DNA of 18,757 nt from UBA668 sp031366885 (GCA_031366885.1 JANLPB010000109.1:1-18757), one strand, 5' to 3'; shown: positions 1 to 9,717, counted from the stretch's first letter. Made by a program: numbers and translations. Notes: generated from the letters alone by a model not told the origin.

Positions 1-5
1 GTCTG

Positions 6-1294
<1,289 letters not shown>

Positions 1295-1298
<4 letters not shown>

Positions 1299-3043
1299 TC
1301 GTTCCCTTCATGCTCCCGTTGCAGCCACCCTAGCAATGCCTCCGAGGCGACATCGGCCCGCTCAGGATCCTCGATCTCATCGAGCTGCAAACGGGCGTCG
1401 CGGATGGCCAGCAGCTGGTCGGGCGCGATGTCGACCACCATCTGTGCGAGGCGACGACGGGTGGCCGCCGCAATCAGGTTGCGCGCCTCCAACAATGGAT
1501 CGGCATCGACATCAGCTACCGCTGCCCGCTCGAGGAACTCGCGCGCCTCAGGGTCGGCCAATTCCAACGCCGGCTCTATTGCACCGCCGGACTCGGCCAC
1601 CGCCAGAAAAGCGCGCCGAGCAACTTCGTCGGCAAACAGTGGCTCCATCAGCCACGGCGCGATGTCGTCCCACCGCTGCAGCAGCATCGCGATGCAGACG
1701 AACTCAGCATTCTCCGCGGCACCGATGCGACGGACAGGTGCAACACGCACGGTCGGCGCCTTCACACGCCGCGCCGCCAGGGCGACGAGGTCGGCGGGCG
1801 GGATGCCGACATGGGTGGCCACCTGGCCGGCGTAGAGCTTGCGGAGTTCCACGTTCGGGTGCTCGTTGACGACGGCCATCGCCTCCCCTGCGACCTGTGC
1901 ACGATCCTCCGGCGAGCGCAGCCGGCGGCTGTTGAGCGCTCGATTCACCCTGAACCCGAGGAAGGGTAGGGCCTGGTCCACCGCGTGCTTCAGGCCATCG
2001 GGGTCGCTCAAGCTGAGCTCGCCGGGATCCTTGCCATCGGGAAAGCGCGCCACCTTGACCTGTACCTGGTAGCGCTCCTCCCACTCGTAGAAACGCTGCG
2101 CAGCACCCTGGCCAGCGGCGTCGGCGTCGAACGCCAACACGACAGTCGAGGCGTAGCGCTTGAGCAGCCTCACGTGATCTTCTGTCAACGCCGTACCGCA
2201 CGTCGCCACTGCCCGCTTCACGCCGGCGCGGTGGAACCCGATGACGTCGGTGTACCCCTCGCACACGATCACCTGATCGGCAGCCACGATGTCGCCCTTC
2301 GCCCAGTTCAGGCCATAGAGGGTCTTGGACTTGGCGTAGATACCGGTCTCTGATGAGTTTTTGTACTTCGCCGGGTCGGTGCTCCCGGGCAGGATGCGAC
2401 CGCCAAACGCAACCGGGTCGCCGTTCTCGGTCAGGATCGGGAACAGCACCCGCCCACGAAACGAATCCTGCATGCGCCCGGCCTTGTTGGTGAAACCGAG
2501 CCCGGTGTCGCGCAATACTTCGGCGGGTACACCGAGGTTGCGGCTGAGCGCATCCCACTCGTCGGGCGCCCACCCGATTTTGAATGTGCGCGCAGTGTCG
2601 CCGGCCAGCCCACGTGTGCGAAGGTAGTCGCGTGCTGCACGCGCGTCGGGACTGTTGAGCAGGCGATCGTGGTACCACTCCACCGCCTTTCCCATCGCAT
2701 CGATCAACTGCTTGCGCTTCTGGCGAGTGCGGTCACCGGCCTCACCAGTGGTGTAGCTGAGCTGGATGCCCGCCTTCGAAGCCAGCGACTCGACGGCGGT
2801 GACGAAGTCGACGTGGTCGATCTCCTGGACGAACTTGAAGACGTCGCCCGCAGCGCCGCAGCCGAAACATCGGTAGCGGCTGGTTTCGTCGCGCACGTTG
2901 AACGAACCGGAGCGCTCGGCGTGGAACGGGCACAGGCCCACCCAATTGCGGCCGACACGTCGCAACGCGACGTACTGCTGCACGACGTCGGACAGCACGA
3001 GCGATGCCCGCAACTTCTCAAGATCCTCGTCGACAATCGCCAT
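1295..3043 (-). CDS. dnaG: DNA primase DnaG
   Basis: DnaG makes the RNA primers for replication at the fork. Numbering from the upstream GTG at 3052, the N-terminal CHC2-type zinc ribbon has C41, H44, C62 and C65 (CPFHAE and CFGCGAAGD). The TOPRIM catalytic core follows, with E265 in CEGYTDV and D309/D311 in AFDADAAG, then PDGKDPGEL and a C-terminal helicase-interaction region. The length (582-585 aa) is normal. I prefer ATG at 3043 (protein starts MAIVDED). The alternative GTG at 3052 overlaps the hexamer TAGGGT (3051-3056), which sits 7 nt upstream of the ATG like a leaderless -10 element and leaves no ribosome site for the GTG. The stop TGA overlaps the rpoD GTG. A short gap holding a hairpin separates it from the terC stop. 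Confidence 0.97.
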
Positions 3044-3056
3044 TTGCTGCACCCTA
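3044..3056 (-). promoter_or_regulatory. Putative leaderless promoter (-10) of dnaG-rpoD
   Basis: On the minus strand TAGGGT (3056 to 3051) is followed by 7 nt and then ATG (3043). The spacing matches a -10 hexamer with transcription starting at the A of ATG. No good -35 box is visible. The same layout recurs at other operon heads in this window. Assignment is by pattern only. Confidence 0.55.
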
Positions 3057-3064
3057 CCGGGCGC

Positions 3065-3085
3065 ACGCCGAGCGAGATTCGGCGT
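3065..3085. terminator. Hairpin between terC and dnaG, possible terminator
   Basis: ACGCCGA (3065-3071) and TCGGCGT (3079-3085) are perfect 7-bp complementary arms around a 7-nt loop. The outer base falls in the terC stop codon. There is no T tract after it on the minus strand, so it would be a T-less, actinobacterial-type terminator or just a 3'-end stabilising hairpin between the ppdK-terC and dnaG-rpoD units. Confidence 0.4.
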
Positions 3086-4086
3086 CAGCGTTCGCTGGGT
3101 GGCGGCGGCTCTTCGGGTAGCGAAATTGTGTCGCCACGCGTCTTGCGGAGGGAGAAACCGACCGACGCCAGCAGCACGAGAGCGATCACCATCAGCGACA
3201 ACCAGGTGGCGATGTGCACGCCGAAGAAGCTCAGGATCATCTTCGCACCGACGAACGCGAGGATGATGGCGAGACCCTGCTGGAGGTAGCTGAAACGTGC
3301 ACGCATGTCGGCGAGCAAGAAGTACAGCGAACGCAGACCCATGATGGCGAACGCGTTGGATGTGAACACGATGAACTGCTCGTTGCTGACCGCCAGCACC
3401 GCCGGCACCGAATCAACGGCGAACAACACGTCGGTCAGCTCAACAAGTACGAGCACCGCAAACAACGGCGTCGCCAGCAGCCGCCCGTCGATGCGGGTGA
3501 ACAGCCGTTGGCCATCCATCACTTCGGTGCTCGGAATCGCCCGCTGCACCAGTCGCATGAACTTGCTGTCAGCCGGATTCGAGTGCTCGCCGTCGCCAGA
3601 CACCACCAGCTTCACTGCCGTGTAGAGCAAGAACAGCCCGAAGAAGACGAGCGTGATCTCGAACTTCTCGACCAAGGCAAGCCCGGCAAAGATGAAGCCG
3701 GCGCGCAAGATCAGCGCACCGAATACACCCCAGAAGAGCACGCGGTGCTGGTAGTTCACCGGTACCGCGAAGTGAGCCAGGATGATGGCCCACACGAACA
3801 CGTTGTCGATCGACAAGCTGTACTCGATGAGGTAGCCGGAGAACCACTCGCCGCCGGCCGCCCCACCCCACGCCAGAATGACGCCGATGCCAAATGAACA
3901 CCCGACCAGCACCCACGCAATCGTTTCGATCGCGGCGCGACGAACCGTGGGTACCTTCGGTTTGCGATGCAGCACGAGAATGTCGAGCAGCAACAGGGCT
4001 GCAATGATCGACAACGCGGCTATCCACGCACCCGTCGAGACGTCGAGGTCGACGAAGCGACCCTTTGACTCTGAGGCGAGCAGCAC
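3085..4086 (-). CDS. TerC/Alx-family integral membrane protein
   Basis: This 333-residue polytopic membrane protein belongs to the TerC family, whose members include the tellurite-resistance-associated TerC and the Alx/MeeY-type proteins linked to manganese export. About eight to nine hydrophobic segments run from residue 20 to about 315. The two acidic signature motifs are SLSIDNVFVW (D94) and ELTDVLFAVDSVPAVLAV (D219, D225). A basic, proline-rich cytoplasmic tail ends in EEPPPPSER. It starts at GTG 4086, only 6 nt after the ppdK stop, so it is very likely cotranscribed with ppdK; no leaderless -10 motif precedes it. No other tellurite-resistance genes are nearby, so a metal-homeostasis role is more likely than a dedicated ter operon. 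The substrate cannot be read from sequence. Confidence 0.93.
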   Translation of the reverse strand: MLLASESKGRFVDLDVSTGAWIAALSIIAALLLLDILVLHRKPKVPTVRRAAIETIAWVLVGCSFGIGVILAWGGAAGGEWFSGYLIEYSLSIDNVFVWAIILAHFAVPVNYQHRVLFWGVFGALILRAGFIFAGLALVEKFEITLVFFGLFLLYTAVKLVVSGDGEHSNPADSKFMRLVQRAIPSTEVMDGQRLFTRIDGRLLATPLFAVLVLVELTDVLFAVDSVPAVLAVSNEQFIVFTSNAFAIMGLRSLYFLLADMRARFSYLQQGLAIILAFVGAKMILSFFGVHIATWLSLMVIALVLLASVGFSLRKTRGDTISLPEEPPPPSER

Positions 4087-4092
4087 TTCCGC

Positions 4093-6747
4093 TTACTTCG
4101 TCTCGGCCTTCGAGCCGCCGATGATGGCCTGCGCCGAGGCGAGGCGAGCGATCGGCACGCGGAACGGGCTGCAGCTCACGTAGTCGAGGCCAGCTTCGTA
4201 GAACAACGCAATGCTCTCCGGGTCGCCGCCGTGCTCGCCGCACACGCCCAGCTTGAGGCCCTTCTTCACCGAACGCCCACGAGCGGCGCCGAGCTTGTCC
4301 AGCTCGCCGACGCCGCCGACATCGATGGTCTCGAACGGGTTGCGCTTCAGCAGGCCCTGCTCGAGATAGGCCGGCATCATCTTGCTCTCGACATCGTCGC
4401 GGCTGAAGCCGAACGTCATCTGTGTGAGGTCGTTGGTTCCGAAGCTGAAGAAGTCGGCCTCTTCCGCGATCTCGTCGGCGCGAATTGCTGCCCGCGGCGT
4501 CTCGATCATGGTGCCGATGGTGACGTGCGGCTTGTTCTTCAAGCCCTTCACGGCCCGATCGATCTCCGTCTGCACCCACCCACGAGCCAGCTGCAGTTCT
4601 TCACGGGTGACGGTCAGCGGGATCATCACTTCAACGATGGGGTTCTTGCCCTTCTTGCGCAGCGACGCCGCCGCGGCCATGAGGGCACGCACCTGCATCG
4701 CGTAGAGGCCAGGCTTGACGACACCCAGGCGCACGCCGCGGGTACCGATCATCGGGTTGTGCTCGGCCCACTCTTCAGCGGCCTTCAGCTCGGCCGTTTC
4801 GTTCTTGCTGAGGCCCTTGGTGGCCCTCTTGATCCGCAGCTCTTCGGCCGACGGCAGGAACTCGTGCAACGGCGGGTCGAGCAGGCGAACTGTGACGGGC
4901 AACCCGTCCATCGCCAGCAGGATCTCCTCGAAGTCGATCTGCTGCACGCGACCCAACTCGGCCAGCGCTGCCTCTTCTTCGGCGGGCGTATCGGCCAGGA
5001 TCATCTGGCGGACAACCGGCAGACGGTCGGGCGCGAGGAACATGTGCTCGGTACGGCACAGACCAATGCCTTCGGCGCCCAGCTCGCGAGCGTTGGTGGC
5101 GTCTTCGCCGGTGTCGGCGTTCGCCCGCACGCCCAACTTGCCCCTGCGGACAGTGTCGGACCACTTCAGGATGGTGTGGAACTCGGGCGGCGGCTCGGCG
5201 GCGGCCAGCGTCATCGCTCCCAGCATGACTTCACCGGTGGTGCCGTCGATGCTGATGACATCGCCTTCCTTGACGACGACATTGCCAACGCGGAACGACA
5301 GACCATCGATCTTGACGGCGTCGGCGCCCACGATGGCGGGGGTACCCCAGCCACGGGCAACGACAGCGGCGTGACTGACGAGCCCACCGCGAGCGGTGAG
5401 AATGCCCTGCGCCACCATCATGCCGTGCACGTCTTCGGGGCTGGTCTCGTTGCGGACAAGGATGACCTGCTCGCCACGGCCATCAGCCAGCACAGCTTCA
5501 TCGGCGGTGAAGTACACCTTGCCGACCGCCGCACCGGGGGATGCGGCGAGGCCTTTCGCCAGCGCCTTGACCTTGTTGGCGAACTGCGGGTGCAGTACCT
5601 GATCCAAATGATCGGCGCCGACACGCATGATGGCTTCCTGCTTGGAGATGCTCCACTTGCCAGCACCCTTGCCCTGCTGGCGAGTCATCTCCACAGCCAT
5701 GCGCAATGCGGCCGCGCCGGTGCGCTTACCCACGCGGGTCTGCAGCATCCACAGCTTGCCCTGCTCGATGGTGAACTCGGTATCGCACATGTCGGTGTAG
5801 TGCTGCTCGAGGCGGGCGAAGATTGCCAGCAGCTCGCTATGGCATGCGGGGAAGACCAGCTTCATGTGGTCGAGGTCTTCGGTGTTACGGATGCCGGCCA
5901 CCACGTCTTCGCCCTGCGCGTTGACCAGGAAGTCGCCGTACGGCTTGTTGTCACCGGTGGCAGCGTTGCGCGTGAAACCGACGCCGGTGCCGCTGTTCTC
6001 GTCGCGGTTGCCGAACACCATGGTCTGCACGTTGACCGCGGTGCCCAGGTCGTGGCTGATGCGCTCACGCACGCGATATGCAATGGCGCGGGCACCATTC
6101 CAGCTGGCGAACACGGCCTCCACGGCACCACGCAACTGCTCGCGCGGCTTCTGCGGGAACGGCTTCTTGGTGACCTTCTTCACGACGGCCTGGTACTGCT
6201 CGCACAGATCCTTCAGCGCCTTGGCGGTGAGCTCGGCGTCGGTCTTCACACCTGCGGTGGCCTTGGCCTTTTCCAGCGGGTGCTCGAAATGCTCGCCGTC
6301 GACGCCCAGCACGATGCGGCCGTACATGGCGATGAAGCGGCGGTAGCTGTCGTACGCGAAGCGCTCATCGCCGGTGATGTGAGCAATGCCCTTCACGCTC
6401 TCGTCGTTGAGACCAAGGTTGAGGACGGTGTCCATCATGCCCGGCATCGAGAACTTGGCGCCCGAGCGGACCGAGACCAGCAGCGGGTCGAACGGATCGC
6501 CCAGCTTGCGGCCCATGGTCTTTTCAAGCTTGAAGACCTGCGTGGCGATCTCTTCGTCGAGACCTTCCGGCCAGCCGCCGTGCATGTATACGCGGCAGGC
6601 ATCGGTGGAGATGGTGAAGCCCGGCGGCACCGGCAGTTTCAGAACGCTCGTCATTTCGGCGAGGTTGGCGCCCTTTCCACCAAGGAGATCTTTGTACTCC
6701 ATGGGAGGGCGGCGGTGCTTGTGATCGAAGGCGTAGACGTATGACAC
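4093..6747 (-). CDS. ppdK: Pyruvate, phosphate dikinase
   Basis: PPDK interconverts pyruvate + ATP + Pi and phosphoenolpyruvate + AMP + PPi in the cytoplasm, linking glycolysis and gluconeogenesis. At 884 aa it has the full three-domain length. The ATP-grasp domain has GGKGANLAEM (about 23-32), SVRSGAKFSMPGMMDT and YGDFLVNAQGEDVVAGIR. The central swivelling domain carries the phospho-histidine H459 in GGLVSHAAVVARGWG. The C-terminal PEP-binding barrel has FGTNDLTQMTFG and catalytic C836 in GVCGEHGGDP. V457 replaces the threonine two residues before the catalytic His; in well-studied PPDKs that Thr is the target of the PPDK regulatory protein. The start is GTG at 6747 with no Shine-Dalgarno site; TAGACT lies 8 nt upstream. 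terC follows after 6 nt. Confidence 0.97.
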   Translation of the reverse strand: MSYVYAFDHKHRRPPMEYKDLLGGKGANLAEMTSVLKLPVPPGFTISTDACRVYMHGGWPEGLDEEIATQVFKLEKTMGRKLGDPFDPLLVSVRSGAKFSMPGMMDTVLNLGLNDESVKGIAHITGDERFAYDSYRRFIAMYGRIVLGVDGEHFEHPLEKAKATAGVKTDAELTAKALKDLCEQYQAVVKKVTKKPFPQKPREQLRGAVEAVFASWNGARAIAYRVRERISHDLGTAVNVQTMVFGNRDENSGTGVGFTRNAATGDNKPYGDFLVNAQGEDVVAGIRNTEDLDHMKLVFPACHSELLAIFARLEQHYTDMCDTEFTIEQGKLWMLQTRVGKRTGAAALRMAVEMTRQQGKGAGKWSISKQEAIMRVGADHLDQVLHPQFANKVKALAKGLAASPGAAVGKVYFTADEAVLADGRGEQVILVRNETSPEDVHGMMVAQGILTARGGLVSHAAVVARGWGTPAIVGADAVKIDGLSFRVGNVVVKEGDVISIDGTTGEVMLGAMTLAAAEPPPEFHTILKWSDTVRRGKLGVRANADTGEDATNARELGAEGIGLCRTEHMFLAPDRLPVVRQMILADTPAEEEAALAELGRVQQIDFEEILLAMDGLPVTVRLLDPPLHEFLPSAEELRIKRATKGLSKNETAELKAAEEWAEHNPMIGTRGVRLGVVKPGLYAMQVRALMAAAASLRKKGKNPIVEVMIPLTVTREELQLARGWVQTEIDRAVKGLKNKPHVTIGTMIETPRAAIRADEIAEEADFFSFGTNDLTQMTFGFSRDDVESKMMPAYLEQGLLKRNPFETIDVGGVGELDKLGAARGRSVKKGLKLGVCGEHGGDPESIALFYEAGLDYVSCSPFRVPIARLASAQAIIGGSKAETK

Positions 6748-6761
6748 GAGGAGCGAGTCTA
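6748..6761 (-). promoter_or_regulatory. Putative leaderless promoter (-10) of ppdK-terC
   Basis: TAGACT (minus strand, 6761 to 6756) is followed by 8 nt and the GTG start at 6747. The bases just before the GTG (CGCTCCTC) contain no purine-rich ribosome site. This is consistent with a leaderless or very short-leader transcript. No clear -35 is seen. Confidence 0.5.
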
Positions 6762-6808
6762 CGCCCTGGCCTGGCCGCCTCGCGGAGTTACGGAGGGTTT
6801 CGGGGTCG

Positions 6809-6820
6809 TAGGCTCATGGG
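6809..6820 (+). promoter_or_regulatory. Putative leaderless promoter (-10) of the M50 protease gene
   Basis: TAGGCT at 6809-6814 is followed by exactly 6 nt and the GTG start at 6821. It is divergent from the ppdK promoter; the whole intergenic region is 73 bp. No -35 resembling TTGACA is visible. Confidence 0.5.
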
Positions 6821-8044
6821 GTGCCGTCATCGCTCACCGCGTTTCGCCTGTTCGGCTTTCCTGTGCACGTGGGTGCTGGGTTTTGGATGTTCATGGTGCT
6901 CATCGCGGTCACCAACTCGTCCGACGGCGGGTTGGGCACCGAGGGCGCCATCATCTTCGCCGGCCTGATTGCACTGTTCACGCTGATCCACGAGCTCGGC
7001 CACGCGGTTGCTGCGCGTGCAACTGGAGCGAAGGCCGAAATTTCCTTGGCGTTCATGGCCGGCTATGCGTCGTTCGGTCCCTCTCGACCACTGTCCCGAT
7101 TGGAGCGAGTCGGCATCTCGTTCGCCGGGCCAGCAGTCCAGATCGTCACCGGCACGGCGCTGTACCTCGCGCTGGGCGGCCCGATGGAGTGGCCCATCCG
7201 CGGCCTCACGCCAGCCCAGTTCAGTGCGCTGTGGGCCGGCCCGGGTATCGGCCTGTTCAACCTGATTCCAATCCTGCCGTTCGACGGAGGCACCATTCTC
7301 GAACAGGCAGTCGACGCAGTGACGCCCAAGCACTCGCGGCGCATCATGATCATCTTCACCGTGGTGGCCAGTGTCGGCGCCATGATCTACATGTCGACGC
7401 AGCCGGGGTTGCGCGGTCTCATCATCTTCATGGCGATTCCGTTGTTGTCAGTCGCACAGATTGTCTCCTCCGAAAAGGCGCGAGCGAATCACACCAATGG
7501 GCAGGAATCGCTGGCACGCGCAGAGGCGCTCGCGTGGGCAACGGGCGATGTCTCGCGCTTCGTCGACGGGCATGTGCCGTCACCGTGGTTTCGCGCCTAT
7601 CAGCAGCTCAGCCACGGGCACCCCGAGGTCGCGCGTCAACTGCTGCTTGCCGACCTCTCCGATCCGAACCCGGTGAACTGGTGGCCACCCGACGCGGCTC
7701 CACTGCGTGCGCTGGAGGCGCTGGTTGGCCTGCTGCCTCGGCCGTTGCCGCATGGACGCTCGTTCAGCGATTTTGTCGTCTCCGGGATCCTGCTGCGACT
7801 GGGCGAGTACACAGAGGCCGCGACGTATGCGGCCACCAGCTACAACAACGGTCGGCCGGCAATGTTGGCGGTGCACGTCGCACGTGCGGCGGCAGCTCTT
7901 GGCGACCGCGATCTCGCCATTGCATGGCTGCGCTCGGCCGCGACTACGGCTCCCCCACACACGCTGCAGGCGGCCATCGACGCCGCACCCGAGTTCGAGC
8001 AACTGCGCGCCGAGCCGCAGTTCATGAGCGCCCTCGCGCAGTAG
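6821..8044 (+). CDS. M50 (site-2 protease-like) zinc metalloprotease with helical C-terminal domain
   Basis: This 407-residue protein is a predicted intramembrane zinc metalloprotease of the M50 family. The zinc-binding HExxH is HELGH (H57, E58, H61) inside a transmembrane helix; the third ligand motif is NLIPILPFDGG (D155). About six hydrophobic segments lie between residues 20 and 213. The N-terminal pattern FGFPVHVGAGFW resembles the SpoIVFB-like group. There is no PDZ or CBS domain. The soluble C-terminal half (about 240-407) is alanine-rich and helical, with TPR-like pairs (GEYTEAATYAATSYNNGRP; ALGDRDLAIAWLRSA). Site-2 proteases typically release membrane-bound regulators such as anti-sigma factors; no such partner is nearby, so the substrate is unknown. 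It starts at GTG 6821 and converges with the YjbR-family gene, their stops 4 nt apart. Confidence 0.88.
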   Translation: MPSSLTAFRLFGFPVHVGAGFWMFMVLIAVTNSSDGGLGTEGAIIFAGLIALFTLIHELGHAVAARATGAKAEISLAFMAGYASFGPSRPLSRLERVGISFAGPAVQIVTGTALYLALGGPMEWPIRGLTPAQFSALWAGPGIGLFNLIPILPFDGGTILEQAVDAVTPKHSRRIMIIFTVVASVGAMIYMSTQPGLRGLIIFMAIPLLSVAQIVSSEKARANHTNGQESLARAEALAWATGDVSRFVDGHVPSPWFRAYQQLSHGHPEVARQLLLADLSDPNPVNWWPPDAAPLRALEALVGLLPRPLPHGRSFSDFVVSGILLRLGEYTEAATYAATSYNNGRPAMLAVHVARAAAALGDRDLAIAWLRSAATTAPPHTLQAAIDAAPEFEQLRAEPQFMSALAQ

Positions 8045-8048
8045 GCCA

Positions 8049-8432
8049 CTACTGAACTTTCGCGGCCAGCGTCTTGGGAGCGATCAAGCAGTACGAGGTG
8101 GTGACCAATTCGCGAACCTCGTCCCAATCCACCTTGGCTGTGTCGAAATCGAGCACGATCCAGCCGCCCCGTGCCAGGTACGGCGCCGGACGGCAGCGAG
8201 GGTCGTCCAGCAACGCCGGCAGTTCCTCTCTGTCGGCCTTCACGCAGATGGAGGCGCCCGAGCCCGGGAAGAGGAAGATCTTCTTGCGGACACGAAAGTT
8301 GATCTCAGTACCCCACGTCAGCTCCTCGGTGGCCTCCGGCAATGCAAGGGCGACGGCGCGCATCCGCTCAAGATTCTTGGCCAGCTGCGAAGGAGAGAAG
8401 ATCGTGGACACCAGCCGAGTTTCGCGCGTCAC
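8049..8432 (-). CDS. MmcQ/YjbR-family protein
   Basis: A 127-residue cytoplasmic protein of the MmcQ/YjbR (DUF419) family, a small fold related to double-wing DNA-binding proteins and without an established biochemical function. Recognisable features are ALALPEATEE near the N-terminus, TWGTEINFRVRKKIF, the SICVKADREELPALL strand-helix, APYLARGGWIVLDF, and the terminal helix VRELVTTSYCLIAPKTLAAKV. The start is GTG at 8432, whose GTGA overlaps the ygfZ stop, so it is translationally coupled to ygfZ. An internal start such as ATG at MRAVALALPEA would also fit the family, but the overlap favours the longer form. The stop lies 4 nt from the convergent protease stop. Confidence 0.87.
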   Translation of the reverse strand: MTRETRLVSTIFSPSQLAKNLERMRAVALALPEATEELTWGTEINFRVRKKIFLFPGSGASICVKADREELPALLDDPRCRPAPYLARGGWIVLDFDTAKVDWDEVRELVTTSYCLIAPKTLAAKVQ

Positions 8433-9145
8433 GCTTGCAGTGCGCTGCGCTTGACGTAGGCCAGTGCGACCGAGCCACTACGGCTGGTAATCGTTCCGAC
8501 TGGCTCACCGTCGCCGAGGACAATGCGCTGCAGCAACTTGGGGGCCGTCGCGCCGCGGCTGTCCATCCGCTCCACCAGCTCCTGGCCGGGATAGCAGCCC
8601 TTGGTGAAGCTGACAGCCACTGCGGTGATGCCTGTCTCTGCAGGAATCGTCTCGCCAGACTTGATCTCGGCGCCCATCTGCGGCCACACCGCATCGATGC
8701 GCGCCGCCAGCAGATCTTCCGCCGTGCCCTGCTCGACGCCCGCCGGCGGGCGCACGTCAGCGCCCAGCAGGTCGTATCCCTCACCCCAGGCAACCAGCGC
8801 GTCGGCCGGAACTTTGCTCGCTCCGCGCACCGCGACGCACTTCCAGTCCAACGCCGTGATGTCGGCTTTCACACGAATCTTGAAGCGGTTCAACCGCGCG
8901 ACGAGCACTTCGCCGAAGCCCTCGTCAGTGTCGAGCACGAAGGTGTCGTCATCCGTGCGCCACACCCGCAGCAGCACATCCAGCTTGCCCGTGGGTTGGA
9001 GCACGAATGACCACACCGACTGGCCAACTTGCACAGGTCGGAGGTCCTGCGACAACTGCGATTGCAGATACGTCAGCGCATCAGCACCGGCAACCTGAAC
9101 GACATCACGCGAATACTCGGTCCAGAAGCGCTGCGAGAAGGCCAT
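8429..9145 (-). CDS. ygfZ: YgfZ/GcvT-like folate-binding protein
   Basis: A 238-residue member of the YgfZ branch of the GcvT-like family. YgfZ proteins bind tetrahydrofolate and help maintain certain iron-sulfur enzymes, including tRNA-modifying MiaB in E. coli. The diagnostic motif KGCYPGQE is present (residues 182-189, C184 being the conserved redox-sensitive cysteine), followed by LVERMDSRG. The N-terminal part (VAGADALTYLQSQLSQDL and LQPTGKLDVLLRVWR) matches the GcvT-like fold. A glycine-cleavage T protein is excluded by the shorter length and the KGCYPGQE signature. The start is ATG at 9145, with GACACT 6 nt upstream as a possible leaderless -10. It is the first gene of a two-gene unit with the YjbR-family gene and is divergent from the membrane protein at 9190. 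Confidence 0.9.
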   Translation of the reverse strand: MAFSQRFWTEYSRDVVQVAGADALTYLQSQLSQDLRPVQVGQSVWSFVLQPTGKLDVLLRVWRTDDDTFVLDTDEGFGEVLVARLNRFKIRVKADITALDWKCVAVRGASKVPADALVAWGEGYDLLGADVRPPAGVEQGTAEDLLAARIDAVWPQMGAEIKSGETIPAETGITAVAVSFTKGCYPGQELVERMDSRGATAPKLLQRIVLGDGEPVGTITSRSGSVALAYVKRSALQA

Positions 9146-9157
9146 GCAGCCAGTGTC
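9146..9157 (-). promoter_or_regulatory. Possible leaderless promoter (-10) of ygfZ
   Basis: GACACT (minus strand, 9157 to 9152) stands 6 nt before ATG 9145. It keeps the A at position 2 and the T at position 6 of TAnnnT but lacks the first T, so it is weaker than the elements at dnaG or hisC. Confidence 0.35.
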
Positions 9158-9175
9158 GCACCGTCGATTGCCGCT

Positions 9176-9188
9176 GACACACTGTGTC
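9176..9188. repeat. Small palindrome in the ygfZ / membrane-protein intergenic region
   Basis: GACACA-C-TGTGTC forms a perfect 6-bp inverted repeat around one base. It overlaps the candidate plus-strand -10 (CACACT, 9178-9183, 6 nt before ATG 9190), where a repressor operator would act. A 13-bp repeat could occur by chance. Confidence 0.35.
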
Positions 9189-9189
9189 C

Positions 9190-9717
9190 ATGGAAACCGA
9201 TGTCGTCGTCCGACGCGTCAGTAGCGCACTTCAGCTGACACTCACCAGGTTGTCCCGCCTTGCCTTTGGGGTTGCCGTCGTGGCCGCCATTGTCGGGACC
9301 GCCACCTTCGCTACCGGCTGGTGGGTGTTCCCGAACAATCGATCGACGTGGGTAGTACTCGGCGGACTCGTCTGCCTGATCCCGGTTGGGGCTGCGCTCT
9401 TCGCACGGCTGCTGCTGCGGGTCACGGCCAAGCACGCGCCGCAGCTGATCGACAACGTGCGAACGTTTCTCGGCGGCTCGTCACCTGCGTCTCGCGCTCT
9501 GATCGACTACGACAGTGGGCAACCGGTGATCGCATCATCGAAATCGTTCACCGGGCTGCGTTCTGAGCTGAAGGACCGCGGTCGCGAGCTCCCTGCGTTG
9601 TGGGCTGGTGTGCGTGCCATCACCAGTGTGCCCGGGCTGGCGGCGATCGCTGTGCTCGGCATCGTGGGGGTCGGCCTTCTCGGCACCGTGCTCCTGATCA
9701 GCGGTCTTGCCGGCTGA
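9190..9717 (+). CDS. Small hypothetical membrane protein
   Basis: A 175-residue protein that I do not recognise as a named family. It has two close N-terminal hydrophobic segments (about 25-47, rich in A/V/G/T, and about 55-76), a polar central part (about 80-145), and a C-terminal hydrophobic segment (about 148-172, GLAAIAVLGIVGVGLLGTVLL). An inner-membrane location is predicted. I chose ATG 9190 over GTG 9184 because CACACT lies 6 nt before the ATG in the layout seen at other starts; the GTG would add two residues. Codon use is typical of the window, which supports a real gene. It is divergent from ygfZ, and its TGA (9715-9717) directly abuts the trpE stop (9718-9720), with no base between. 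Confidence 0.75.
   Translation: METDVVVRRVSSALQLTLTRLSRLAFGVAVVAAIVGTATFATGWWVFPNNRSTWVVLGGLVCLIPVGAALFARLLLRVTAKHAPQLIDNVRTFLGGSSPASRALIDYDSGQPVIASSKSFTGLRSELKDRGRELPALWAGVRAITSVPGLAAIAVLGIVGVGLLGTVLLISGLAG

Noticed and set aside
3085..4086. A dedicated tellurite-resistance operon
   Set aside because: Only a lone TerC-family protein is present, with ppdK and dnaG as neighbours; no terA, terB, terD, terE or terZ genes are seen.
4231..6744. An 837-codon open frame on the plus strand opposite ppdK
   Set aside because: It is the antisense shadow of the highly biased ppdK codons. Its translation is His/Gln/Leu-rich with no recognisable motifs, whereas the minus strand encodes a complete PPDK.
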